Shown in pieces: positions 35,106-43,371 of a stretch of 64,000 nucleotides of DNA; position 1 is the first letter of the stretch, and every line of letters begins with the position of its first letter. The stretch lies in the NCBI RefSeq assembly GCF_014192395.1, contig NZ_JACHXW010000026.1, positions 1 through 64,000 on the forward strand. Direction: 5' to 3'. The position numbers and the translations under genes were made by a program. The DNA comes from Paenibacillus endophyticus. Lineage in GTDB: Bacteria > Bacillota > Bacilli > Paenibacillales > Paenibacillaceae. The notes under the pieces are model-generated. The model saw only the letters and a list, made by a program, of their open reading frames with translations. It searched no databases and was not told where the DNA came from.

Positions 35106-35882
35106 ATGGAGATGAACATGCCTTTAATATCCCCACTATCAAGGAAATATTATCTTTATGCGGGTGAAACAAAAGAAAGAATACATCATAGAGCAATAGA
35201 TATCAGAATGTGTTTAGAATATATATGCGACGAGATAGTCATTCAGTTTGTATCACCTGAAACTAACAATAAGTGGAATAAGTATAAGTTGCATAACAAA
35301 ATTGAAGCTACTAAAGAGTTTATGGACAGTGTAGTAGTTGATAAAGTTTTGAAAGCAAAAGGAATAGGTAATAAAGGAGCACATGAAGGTGAAGAAGGAG
35401 CTTACACATCTCAAGATATTGATGATTCTCTTGAAGCTATAAAGCAATTCTCTTTAGAGATATTTTATTCCTATTTTTTGAAAAATGGGTTTGGAGATAA
35501 TGAAAAGAGATCGTGGGTTCCTACTGTGTTTAGCACACTTCCGCCTATTTATAGAGTTACAATTTTATGCAAGTATTATAAATATAATCAGTCTCCGTTT
35601 GTTATTGATAAATTGTCTAAAGCATATTTAAAAAGTGGAATGAAAAAGGAAGCTATCGACTTTTTAGAAAATTGTTTTAAGAAAAAAGAAATTGTTGAAA
35701 ATCAATTTGTAATTCTAAAGTATGATTTGGATTTGTTAGAACAAAGTTTTGATAGATTGCCTATAGCTGACACTTTAGAAGTTTCAAAGGATAATTTTAA
35801 TAGATTAATACTGTCTATTAATGAAGACGAAAGGGATGTTTTCGTTTGCTTAGTGTCTACGATACTAAATGGAGAATCTTAA
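35106..35882 (+). CDS. Hypothetical protein, DUF4145-like N-terminus
   Basis: 258 residues and very AT-rich, unlike the flanking enzyme genes. The N-terminal region (HHRAIDIRMCLEYICDEIVI ... KGIGNKGAHEGEEGAY) resembles the DUF4145/HEPN-like helical module, in which an R-x-x-x-E/C-x-x and a later N-x-x-A-H are typical. The C-terminal half is helical and TPR-like (SKAYLKSGMKKEAIDFLENC). Such proteins are often accessory or defence-associated, but no partner nuclease is seen nearby. Shine-Dalgarno aaggag precedes the ATG. Function unknown; domain call tentative. Confidence 0.6.
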   Translation: MEMNMPLISPLSRKYYLYAGETKERIHHRAIDIRMCLEYICDEIVIQFVSPETNNKWNKYKLHNKIEATKEFMDSVVVDKVLKAKGIGNKGAHEGEEGAYTSQDIDDSLEAIKQFSLEIFYSYFLKNGFGDNEKRSWVPTVFSTLPPIYRVTILCKYYKYNQSPFVIDKLSKAYLKSGMKKEAIDFLENCFKKKEIVENQFVILKYDLDLLEQSFDRLPIADTLEVSKDNFNRLILSINEDERDVFVCLVSTILNGES

Positions 35883-36069
35883 ATCCCAAGTTGCTACTCG
35901 TATTGCGCATTGGATAGAGCGCATACCGCATCTCCATGGGTACATGAAAGAGATCTGCACAGCTTCTGAATTAATAGTCCTGGGGTCGCACCCTAAGATT
36001 CAAGATTACTGGAGTGAAATTAAGCACCGGAATGGACAGCTAGGATATGGGATATTTTCGCTGAAGTGA
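35869..36069 (+). CDS. Short ORF overlapping the previous gene, unknown
   Basis: 66 residues starting inside the end of the preceding gene: MENLKSQVATRIAHWIERIP then HLHGYMKEICTASELIVLGS. Codon use is less AT-rich than upstream. It ends abruptly and a related frame seems to continue with a shift (EVRKEIHENRILSS), so it may be the remnant of a longer protein. No family recognised. Confidence 0.3.
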   Translation: MENLKSQVATRIAHWIERIPHLHGYMKEICTASELIVLGSHPKIQDYWSEIKHRNGQLGYGIFSLK

Positions 36070-36262
36070 GGAAAGAAATACACGAGAATCGGATACTCTC
36101 CTCTTGCAGAGGACGGCACAGCCGTTTCTTCTTGTAGAAGGTCCAAGGAAAGTTGCGAGAGCAGAAATTATTAAAGTTTTAGGTTTTCATTTAAATGCGA
36201 AGTTATTACGCTAACGGTGGACGTTAGCTGAAACAAAGAATTCTGTTAATGAGCAGGAAAGA

Positions 36263-36496
36263 ATGATGTGGTTGGTTCAGAAACCAGCTGATTTGGAAAA
36301 ATTAGTCGGCGAGATTGAAATTGATTTAGATGACACGTTTACACATATAGATGTTTCAACAGGTGAGGTGATTACATTAACAAGAGAAGAAGTTCGAGCT
36401 GCTGAAGATAAGCTGCCGCTTGGACACTTCCACAAATGCCAAAAAGAGAACATTGAAAGGGCTATTTGCATACTCGAGGATGAGCACGGGTTATGA
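36263..36496 (+). pseudogene. UPF0158 protein, N-terminal fragment
   Basis: 77 residues that align with the first half of the complete UPF0158 protein at 39885: EIEIDLDDTFTHIDVSTGEV then ITLTREEVRAAEDK corresponds to EIEIQMDETHTYINTQTGEV then ITLSREEMRAAED. It stops right after the CILEDEHGL block, so the conserved C-terminal half (aromatic and basic residues around W-Y-x-F) is gone. Probably a truncated gene copy. The UPF0158 function is unknown. Confidence 0.65.
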
Positions 36497-36528
36497 AAAA
36501 TAAGCAGTAGACGGACTCCAATATAAGA

Positions 36529-36600
36529 CCTGCCGCAGCCTTAGACCGAAAAGACAGGTCCTCGACTGCCGCAGGTATATTGAACTATCGTTCCCGTTTC
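36529..36600 (-). repeat. Dispersed hairpin repeat, copy 5 (reverse, different stem)
   Basis: On the minus strand the flank gaaacgggaacgatagttca continues into a new hairpin, cctgcggcag...ctgcggcagg, around a 27-nt loop. The flank matches copies 1-4; the stem does not. Confidence 0.6.
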
Positions 36601-36680
36601 AAGCACATAATATGCGAAAAAATTCCATGCACCTCCTGTCGATTGGAGAATGCACTAACATGTGGGTTCAGTCAGGACCC

Positions 36681-37802
36681 TTAAACAACCGGGAACCATC
36701 CAGATACGTTAAGAAGCATGTTCCACAATGCATCCGGTATGACCAGATCTTTTTGAGCCGTTCTTGGCAGGGTTGTTCTGATCTCGTTTTCTTGATCGTT
36801 CAGAACCTTTTCAATCCATTTCGGTTCCATAATGATGGCATGCGCTAGAGCTAATAAAGGTACCCCAGTGTTTAGAGCCTCATTAACATCTTCCGGTGAA
36901 GATAATCCGCCAACCCCGATAACGGGTACACGGTGGCCTGCCCGTTCTTGGATGAGCAGAACACGTGATTTCGTATCCGTCTCATCCCGCATTGATCCAT
37001 CCCAAAAACCTCTTACGGAAACATGGATGTAGTCCAGCTTCTGCTGAGCCAAAACGTCTACCAATTCAAGCGTGTCCTCCATGGTTATACCCGAGTTTTC
37101 TCTTTCTTCAGGCGAAACTCTATATCCGACAATGAACGGATCTCTCGCATGCTCAGCAACTGCCTGTTTTACGCTGTCGATTATGGCGAGAGGAAATGTC
37201 ATTCTTTTTTCTAACGTACCTCCCCACTGATCAGATCGGCGGTTAGAATGAGGGGAAAAGAATTGCTGAACCAGGTACGTATTTGAGCCTTGAATCTCCA
37301 CACCATCAAAGCCTGCTTCGATTGCTCTGCGGGTTGCTTCTCCAAAGGCTTTAATCACATCCTTGATATCTTCTTCCGTCATTTCTCTTGGAACAACTGA
37401 ACCCGGGCGTTCTGAGGCCACAGCACTTGGACTTATCGGCTGCTTGCCACCTGTTAGCTCAGGCGAAGCCATTCTCCCCGCATGGTAAATCTGTAAAATT
37501 GCTTTAGCCCCTTGTCTTTGAATCGTACCTGACAGTTTGTTCAGTCCAGGTATTAAAGAGTCATCATATACGCCAATTTCGTTAACAAAAGACTTCCCTT
37601 CTGGCGAAACATGACTGCTCGCTGTAATAACCGCACCTACTCCGCCTGACCGCGCACGATAGTAATCTAATTCTTGCTCTGACACGCCACCATCCTCATG
37701 AGAGGAAGAGTTGGTCATCGGCGCCATCAACACGCGGTTCTTAAGCTGTACTCCCGAAGGGAAAGTAAATGGTTCAACTATGGGTTTATAAGCAGGATTC
37801 AT
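36681..37802 (-). CDS. Old-yellow-enzyme family NADH:flavin oxidoreductase
   Basis: 373 residues forming an FMN-binding TIM barrel that reduces activated alkenes with NAD(P)H (YqiG/OYE-like). Landmarks: LKNRVLMAPMTNSS, ILQIYHAGRMASPEL, GVEIQGSNTYLVQQFFSPHS then NRRSDQWGG, and VIGVGGLSSPEDVNEALNTG (phosphate binding). At the substrate-binding pair, usually H-x-x-N or H-x-x-H, it has Gln171 and Asn174. Start ATG at 37802 has aaaggaga upstream. It lies 66 nt after the DsbA-like gene on the same strand, giving a two-gene unit read away from the TetR gene. Confidence 0.9.
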   Translation of the reverse strand: MNPAYKPIVEPFTFPSGVQLKNRVLMAPMTNSSSHEDGGVSEQELDYYRARSGGVGAVITASSHVSPEGKSFVNEIGVYDDSLIPGLNKLSGTIQRQGAKAILQIYHAGRMASPELTGGKQPISPSAVASERPGSVVPREMTEEDIKDVIKAFGEATRRAIEAGFDGVEIQGSNTYLVQQFFSPHSNRRSDQWGGTLEKRMTFPLAIIDSVKQAVAEHARDPFIVGYRVSPEERENSGITMEDTLELVDVLAQQKLDYIHVSVRGFWDGSMRDETDTKSRVLLIQERAGHRVPVIGVGGLSSPEDVNEALNTGVPLLALAHAIIMEPKWIEKVLNDQENEIRTTLPRTAQKDLVIPDALWNMLLNVSGWFPVV

Positions 37803-37868
37803 GTTTTGTTGTCTCCTTTAAATTAGTTTGGTACCTCTCCATTAGATGCCTCTGTTTCACAATTCAAG

Positions 37869-38591
37869 TTAAATCTTGCAAACTCCGTCCCCGCAGAGGC
37901 CGCCCTCAGAATCGCCAGTTGAACCTAAGTCAATCATCTGCAAAGGATGTTCTTCTCTCCACACTTGTTCAAGCAGTTCCAGGAACACGCCGCTTGGCCT
38001 TACCCCGGATACAGCGTACTTATCATTGAAGATATAGAAAGGAGTGCCTGTTATCCCTAGTCTGGACCCAAGATGCCGCTCTTTCTTTACTGTATCCTTG
38101 TATTTATCACTGGATAGCATATCAAGAACCTCTTGTGCATGAAGGCCGCTCTCGCCCGCAAGCCTGGCAAGTGTTTCATGATCGCCTATATCCGTCGAAT
38201 CGGTAAAATAAGCTTTATAAACCTGAGTCATCCACTCTCCTGCTTTATTATGTTCTTGCGCATAAACGGCCACACGGAGAGCATCTGACGTATTTGATGG
38301 AATCATTGTGTCGAGATTATAGGTAAGGCCAATATCTTTGGCCATCTTGACTACTGATTTATTTCCTTCCCTCACATACTCAGTGGACATCCCTCCGCCA
38401 TGAACTTCGGCTGTCCAGCTGTAATAATCTTTGCCGGTGTTGCTCGGAGCATTCGGGAATAGCTGGAACGGTCTGTAGACGAGTTCTACTTCAGCCTTAT
38501 GTTCAAACTGTTCAAGGGCTATTTCCAAATTTGTTTTGCCTATATAGCACAACGGGCACATGACATCTGACCAGACCTCTATTTTCATCAT
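37869..38591 (-). CDS. DsbA-family thiol oxidoreductase (FrnE-like)
   Basis: 241 residues. The start MMKIEVWSDVMCPLCYIGKT carries the thioredoxin-fold Cys pair C-P-L-C (Cys12, Cys15). RLGITGTPFYIFNDKYAVSG contains the cis-Pro loop (G-T-P) before the last strand. No signal peptide, so a cytoplasmic FrnE/YwbO-type protein involved in oxidative or electrophile stress or polyketide chemistry. ATG 38591 was chosen (gagg 7 nt upstream); the frame is open further upstream without a ribosome site. Together with the OYE gene it forms a redox unit probably repressed by the divergent TetR protein. Confidence 0.88.
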   Translation of the reverse strand: MMKIEVWSDVMCPLCYIGKTNLEIALEQFEHKAEVELVYRPFQLFPNAPSNTGKDYYSWTAEVHGGGMSTEYVREGNKSVVKMAKDIGLTYNLDTMIPSNTSDALRVAVYAQEHNKAGEWMTQVYKAYFTDSTDIGDHETLARLAGESGLHAQEVLDMLSSDKYKDTVKKERHLGSRLGITGTPFYIFNDKYAVSGVRPSGVFLELLEQVWREEHPLQMIDLGSTGDSEGGLCGDGVCKI

Positions 38592-38681
38592 TCCTTCGCC
38601 TCTTTCTCTGATTGGAAATAACTCTACATGTATGAATGCTTCCAATCCATTTAATCAACAATGTTTGAATAGTTAACAACA

Positions 38682-38696
38682 GTTGATTAATTAACA
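38682..38696. promoter_or_regulatory. Candidate TetR operator, site 1
   Basis: gttgattaattaaca, quasi-palindromic. An inverted near-identical copy lies at 38757. Both are in the divergent region between the DsbA and TetR genes. Confidence 0.5.
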
Positions 38697-38756
38697 TGTA
38701 TTGATTTATATTATAAAGACTCGCAACAGAATCTCAATCGCTAAAAAACCGACTTT

Positions 38757-38771
38757 TGTCAACTAATCAAC
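38757..38771. promoter_or_regulatory. Candidate TetR operator, site 2
   Basis: tgtcaactaatcaac. Its complement gttgattagttgaca matches site 1 at 13 of 15 bases. The spacing of 75 bp would place one site at each of the two divergent promoters. Confidence 0.5.
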
Positions 38772-38824
38772 ATATGATTTAAATTTGTTCATAATCATCC
38801 GAGGACGGACGGTGAGCCACCATC

Positions 38825-39412
38825 ATGCCTAAAGTAGACAGAAGAATAATGAAGACGAGGGAAGCAATCAATAACGCTCTAATTGAGTTAATGTCTGAGA
38901 AGAGCTTTGAAAACATTACGATCAACGACATCTCGGAAAAAGCAAATCTTAACAGGGGGACGCTTTATCTCCACTATACGGACAAATATGACTTACTCGA
39001 CAAATGCATAAAGAATCATTTGAGTCATATGCTGGAGTTTTGCACGTTATCAAAGCCTGGGGAGGAAAGATTGGATGTTATTAATTCACCGCTGCTGATG
39101 TTTCAGTATTTTGAACAACACTATTTGTTTTATTTCTCCATGCTAAGCAATAAAGGCATAACTTGTTTCCAGGAGCAGTTGATTCTAATGGTCAAAAATG
39201 GAATTATTGAGCGATTGAAGACCGAAGAAGATAACCATGGGGATAACAAAGAGGTTGTCGTTCAATATATGGCATCTGCCTTCGTCGGAGTCGTGGAATG
39301 GTGGATTAAAAATAAAATGCCCCTTTCTCCACAAATGATGGCGCAACAATTACGGGACATCTTTGAAAAAATAATGCCCTCGTCAGTGATTACTGGATCC
39401 CGGGGGGAATAA
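38825..39412 (+). CDS. TetR/AcrR-family repressor
   Basis: 195 residues. The N-terminal helix-turn-helix is ENITINDISEKANLNRGTLY then LHYTDKYDLLD, typical of TetR regulators. The C-terminal ligand domain contains QYFEQHYLFYFSMLSNKGIT and VEWWIKNKMPLSPQMMAQQL, the pattern of the TetR_C_7/YsiA-like group. The ribosome site before ATG 38825 is weak. Divergent from the DsbA-OYE unit with paired operator candidates between them, so it probably represses that unit and itself until an electrophile or similar ligand binds. Confidence 0.9.
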   Translation: MPKVDRRIMKTREAINNALIELMSEKSFENITINDISEKANLNRGTLYLHYTDKYDLLDKCIKNHLSHMLEFCTLSKPGEERLDVINSPLLMFQYFEQHYLFYFSMLSNKGITCFQEQLILMVKNGIIERLKTEEDNHGDNKEVVVQYMASAFVGVVEWWIKNKMPLSPQMMAQQLRDIFEKIMPSSVITGSRGE

Positions 39413-39478
39413 TACGAGAATTGAACAACTAGTAGACAAAAACTTGATATCATTCGCGATAGCGCGGATCGATTACTC

Positions 39479-39509
39479 AACCATCGCCACATGTGAACGA
39501 TGGTTTTTT
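39479..39509 (+). terminator. Terminator of the TetR gene
   Basis: aaccatcg pairs with cgatggtt, followed by tttt. Confidence 0.8.
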
Positions 39510-39542
39510 ATGCGACGGATTGTAATATGAAGTGCGACACCT

Positions 39543-39756
39543 AGAAAAACAAAAGGCCCATGAAGGCTTTGTCTAACAACTCGCGGATGCCGACTATGCG
39601 AACCAGAGCGGCGTTCCGTTCCGAACGTCCGTCCGGGACACCCTATTGCAGGTCCTCTTACATGGGCAATATCACCGAGGACAGATCAACCGGGCACTTC
39701 GGATCGAATCGACAGAGCCTGTCCAAGTCGATTACATTATATTCACGAGGCTCTAA
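39543..39756 (+). pseudogene. DinB-family protein, C-terminal remnant
   Basis: The frame ending at 39756 encodes SGVPFRTSVRDTLLQVLLHG then QYHRGQINRALR and VDYIIFTRL, matching the C-terminal helix of DinB/DUF664-type proteins, whose H-x-x-x-H-R-G-Q motif binds a metal. An in-frame TAA lies at 39574-39576, and nothing of the N-terminal half was recognised. A decayed fragment. Confidence 0.6.
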
Positions 39757-39884
39757 CGGGGCTTAATAATCACCATTACTCGGAATGGGAGTTGCATTTT
39801 TAAAAGCAGCTCCTCTTTGATTTATTCCGGTTATTTGAATAAACTGTTTTGTAGAAGGAATTTAGATGAAAGGACTAATGCGAA

Positions 39885-40361
39885 ATGAAGAGAAAAGCAA
39901 CGGTAAAATTAGATGATCTAATTACTGAGATTGAAATTCAAATGGATGAGACCCATACATATATAAACACCCAGACAGGAGAAGTTATAACATTATCGAG
40001 AGAAGAGATGAGAGCGGCAGAAGATGAAGAGCTACTTGAAAATTATCCGGATTGGCAACGAGAGAACATTGAACAAGCAATAAAGATTATAGAGGATGAA
40101 GACGAGACATACCTCGATTTCACATTAAGAAACGAGTTCCATGAGTATGAAATAGTAGAAGCATTTATCGAGACATTAGATAAAGCAGAGGTTCGAGAAA
40201 AATTGTTTGGAGCTATTCAAGGAAGAGGGGCATTTAGAAGATTTAAAGATGGAATCATTGAGCATGACGCCGAAAAACAATGGTATCAGTTCAAAGAAAA
40301 AAAGGTGAAGGAATTAGTTATTGAATGGTGTAAAGAGAAGAATCTTGTAGTAGAGGAATGA
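39885..40361 (+). CDS. UPF0158 family protein
   Basis: 158 residues, complete. ITEIEIQMDETHTYINTQTG then EVITLSREEMRAAED at the start, FIETLDKAEVREKLFGAIQG then RGAFRRFKDGI in the middle, and KQWYQFKEKKVKELVIEWCK at the end are the conserved blocks of UPF0158. The family is acidic, cytoplasmic and of unknown function. Start ATG at 39885 follows gaaaggac weakly. A truncated paralogue sits 3.4 kb upstream on the other side of the redox cassette. Confidence 0.85.
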   Translation: MKRKATVKLDDLITEIEIQMDETHTYINTQTGEVITLSREEMRAAEDEELLENYPDWQRENIEQAIKIIEDEDETYLDFTLRNEFHEYEIVEAFIETLDKAEVREKLFGAIQGRGAFRRFKDGIIEHDAEKQWYQFKEKKVKELVIEWCKEKNLVVEE

Positions 40362-40860
40362 AGTGTTATTTGTTGGGAGGACCTGATGGTTTTCACTCCC
40401 ATGTCATAATGGGTCAGTGCCTCTCATTCCTTCGTTACGCCAATCGAAGGGGTGGAGGCCGGTCTTGCTAACGGTTAGGGTCGGTACCCTTTGGTTTAAT
40501 GAATCCGGTACTCCGTGCTTTCTTGAAATCCTGAGAATAAGCCAATACTCGTACAACCGCGAGGTTGAGTCCGGCATGCCGCAGCAACGTATTTCCGTGA
40601 ACAAATCCGCTTAAATCCCCAGCCCCACCTAAAATACCGCCTCTGACCGACATGTTCCGCAAAAGCATTATTTTAATGCCATTCAAAAGTTGACCGTTCA
40701 GCTAACGTGCAAAGCTCCTGCATGAGGTGGAATGTACGGTTAAATGTTGAATGACCCAGTCAGTCGATCCTCTTTTCAATATCTTTACTTGTTCATGATG
40801 TTCCCTTAATAAACAGCAGGTAGTATAAGGCTAGTAGATTTAAAGGTCGCGTTTGCCTCC
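40362..40860. other. Intergenic stretch upstream of the second importer operon
   Basis: No convincing gene. A 72-codon minus-strand frame (40468-40686) has no recognisable motif. Fragments related to the dispersed repeat flank appear (gctaacggttagg at 40466, gctaacgtgc near 40699). A possible -10-like sequence (tataag) lies near 40824. Confidence 0.4.
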
Positions 40861-40880
40861 TCATTAAACCGGTTTAATGA
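40861..40880. promoter_or_regulatory. Perfect 20-bp palindromic LacI operator
   Basis: tcattaaaccggtttaatga reads the same on both strands and has the central CG typical of LacI-family operators. It lies 110 bp before the importer operon that ends in its own LacI gene (45564), so auto-repression of the whole operon is likely. Confidence 0.75.
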
Positions 40881-40989
40881 ATGAACGCTGATCGTGAAGA
40901 GGCTGGACTCCGAGTAAGGAATTTAGCACGAATCTAAGTTTCATAAATAAACGCCTATTTATCAAAACATCATCGGGAGGTTTTTAGCT

Positions 40990-42405
40990 GTGAATAAAAA
41001 GGGTTTATCTACACTCGTCTTCGGGTTGTTGACACTTAGTCTCGTCCTTTCAGCATGTGGAACTAATCAAACCAATAATGCTGCAACACCTGCATCAGAC
41101 AACGGAGCTAAGGGAGATGAGGCTCCGGTGAAGGAGCTTCGCATTATGGCCGGAGTAGTCGGCGGCAAAACGCCGGAGGAAACAGAGCTCTTCGAGAAAG
41201 AAATTGAACGGCTTACTGGAATTAAAGTGGATATCAATAAGCCAGCTTCCGACTATGATACAAAGCTGACCGCAGCTATTTCCTCGGGTGAGAAATATGA
41301 TTTGCTGCAAATTAGCAAAGAAAAGATGAACATTTTTATTGAACAAGGCATTTTGACGCCTCTAACAGATTTTGTAGAAGGCTCTGAGGTGTTGTCCGAT
41401 ATTCCATCGAATGAATGGGAGCAAGTAAAAACGAAGGATGGACAAATTTACGGTGTGTTCAGCAAGTTTCAAGGCGGCACAATGCCCATTGTCAGACAAG
41501 ACTGGCTGGACAAGCTGAAGCTCAAAGCACCAACGACACTTGATGAATTTTACACTGTGCTGAAAGCATTTAAAGAACAGGACCCTGATGGCAATGGAAA
41601 AGCCGATACCTATGGTCTTTCTACCGCGGGGCTATATGAGATTCAGGGATTTATGAGCGCTGCGGGCCTTAAGCAAAGATACGTGATGGAAGGCGATAAA
41701 CGTGTAATCCCTTATGCTACGGAAGCTGCGGTACCGGTATATGAGTGGTTTGCAAAGATTTATAAAGAGGGTATTCTAGATCCGAACTTTGCAACCAATG
41801 ATTCAGGTAAAATGCGGGATTTGTTCCTTACCGACCGTGTAGGGATGGTCACTTATTGGGATGCGTGGGTAGGGCTGTTTAACAATACAAGGCTGCAAGA
41901 GGATCCGAATACGACCTTCCAAGCAAAAGGCATTCCAGGACCTGCTGGTCCGGATGGCACTATCCTGCTCCGTCGCGGCGATCCAGACGTATGGGTAATT
42001 CCAGTGAATGCGGAGCATCCCGAGACAGCTAAACAATTTATGGATTGGTGGCATACAGAACCCGGAATTATTCTTGGAAGCCTTGGTATTGAAGGCGAAG
42101 ATTATAGCGTTAACGACGGCAAGTATGAGCTGACTGAAACAGGTAAAGATCATGGCATGGATCACGGCGTACCATTCTGGTACAACCAAAATGTGAAGCC
42201 TCCTTTCGGTAATCTTCCTGGCGTTGATGATGCCCAAAAAATTATAGTCGAGCATGCCACAGTGGAATTAACCCCTCCGGGCTGGACCGATGCAGAGAAA
42301 ATATTAAACAATTATGCGATCAAAGCCATGACAGGCGAAATGCCTGCGGCAGAAGCCGTACAGAAGATGCATAATGAGCTGAAAGCAGCCAATTTAATCG
42401 ACTGA
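40990..42405 (+). CDS. Extracellular solute-binding lipoprotein, operon 2
   Basis: 471 residues. Signal MNKKGLSTLVFGLLTLSLVL ends in lipobox LSAC (Cys23). The mature protein is a sugar-binding type: ELRIMAGVVGGKTPEETELF, MPIVRQDWLDKLKLKAPTTL, VGMVTYWDAWVGLFNN. GTG start at 40990 has gggagg 8 nt upstream. First gene of SBP-permease-permease-CehA-LacI. The absence of any glycoside hydrolase in this operon suggests a small or non-glycan ligand processed by the PHP enzyme. A hairpin just after the stop may keep binding-protein mRNA more abundant than permease mRNA. Confidence 0.9.
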   Translation: MNKKGLSTLVFGLLTLSLVLSACGTNQTNNAATPASDNGAKGDEAPVKELRIMAGVVGGKTPEETELFEKEIERLTGIKVDINKPASDYDTKLTAAISSGEKYDLLQISKEKMNIFIEQGILTPLTDFVEGSEVLSDIPSNEWEQVKTKDGQIYGVFSKFQGGTMPIVRQDWLDKLKLKAPTTLDEFYTVLKAFKEQDPDGNGKADTYGLSTAGLYEIQGFMSAAGLKQRYVMEGDKRVIPYATEAAVPVYEWFAKIYKEGILDPNFATNDSGKMRDLFLTDRVGMVTYWDAWVGLFNNTRLQEDPNTTFQAKGIPGPAGPDGTILLRRGDPDVWVIPVNAEHPETAKQFMDWWHTEPGIILGSLGIEGEDYSVNDGKYELTETGKDHGMDHGVPFWYNQNVKPPFGNLPGVDDAQKIIVEHATVELTPPGWTDAEKILNNYAIKAMTGEMPAAEAVQKMHNELKAANLID

Positions 42406-42413
42406 TAAATGAT

Positions 42414-42441
42414 AGGAGTATGGTTAAGTTGACATGCTCCT
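42414..42441 (+). terminator. Intra-operon hairpin after the binding protein gene
   Basis: aggagtatg pairs with catgctcct (one G-U). No long T-run, so an mRNA-processing or partial-termination hairpin between binding protein and permease. Confidence 0.5.
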
Positions 42442-42480
42442 GTTTCATTCAGGTATACAGCAAAGGCGGTGCATGACAGC

Positions 42481-43353
42481 ATGAACGTAATCAAACGGTA
42501 CTCGACCCTTTATCTAATGATGCTGCCGATCCTTCTTTATTTCATTATTTTCACTTATTACCCGCTGCTTCGCGGTTTAATTATGAGTTTCCAACAGTTT
42601 CGTTTAATTGGAGACACACCCTTTATCGGGTTAGACAACTACTTGAAAGTGTTGAGAGACCCCTTCTTCTATGATGTTCTCAAGAACACGCTCCAAATTG
42701 GCGGCGGCATCTTAATCGTTGGATTTGTTGCGCCCATAGTAATGGCTCTTCTGCTGAACGAGATTGCTCAGAGAAAATTTAAAAAAATTATTCAAATGGT
42801 TATTTATTTGCCTCATCTTTTCTCATGGGTCGTCATCGGCGGTATTTGGATCTTTATGCTATCTCCGGATGGCGGGGTAGTGAACGAGATTTTACTGGCT
42901 CTGGGCAACGACCGTCCCATTCACTTTCTATCCTCGGAGGCCTATGCCAAATGGGTCATGATTTTCTCGGCATCGTGGAAGGAAATGGGCTATATTTGTA
43001 TTTTGTTTCTAGCCTCCATCGTCTCGATCAATCCATCTTTATTTGAAGCGGCGCGCATTGACGGTGCCAACCGTTGGCAGCTTGTTCGTCGTATTACGCT
43101 GCCAGCCTTGTATTCAACGATGAAGGTTGTCTTATTGCTGAATATGATGAGTATCCTTCGTATGTTTGACCAAATCTTTATTATGAGAAACCCGGCTATC
43201 GCCAAATATGTGGATGTGATTATGGTTTATACCTATGAGAAGGGGATCATGGAATTTAATATGGGTGTGGCTACTGCCGCAAGCTTTATCGTGATTGGGA
43301 TGACCTTTATCCTCACCTTGCTGACTAGAATAGTAATTCGATATGACAATTAG
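42481..43353 (+). CDS. Sugar-type ABC transporter permease 1, operon 2
   Basis: 290 residues. First membrane helix YLMMLPILLYFIIFTYYPLL; EAA loop LFEAARIDGANRWQLVRRIT then LPAL, which docks to the ATPase. ATG 42481 is preferred: ggcggtg lies about 10 nt upstream, while a GTG at 42469 starts within it. LplB/UgpA-type permease that pairs with the next gene. Confidence 0.9.
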   Translation: MNVIKRYSTLYLMMLPILLYFIIFTYYPLLRGLIMSFQQFRLIGDTPFIGLDNYLKVLRDPFFYDVLKNTLQIGGGILIVGFVAPIVMALLLNEIAQRKFKKIIQMVIYLPHLFSWVVIGGIWIFMLSPDGGVVNEILLALGNDRPIHFLSSEAYAKWVMIFSASWKEMGYICILFLASIVSINPSLFEAARIDGANRWQLVRRITLPALYSTMKVVLLLNMMSILRMFDQIFIMRNPAIAKYVDVIMVYTYEKGIMEFNMGVATAASFIVIGMTFILTLLTRIVIRYDN

Positions 43354-43371
43354 AGAGGTGGACCTGTAGGC

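Noticed and set aside
40468..40686. 72-codon minus-strand frame (MLLRNMSVRGGILGGAGDLS)
   Set aside because: Reads smoothly but has no ribosome site, no family and overlaps repeat-flank fragments.
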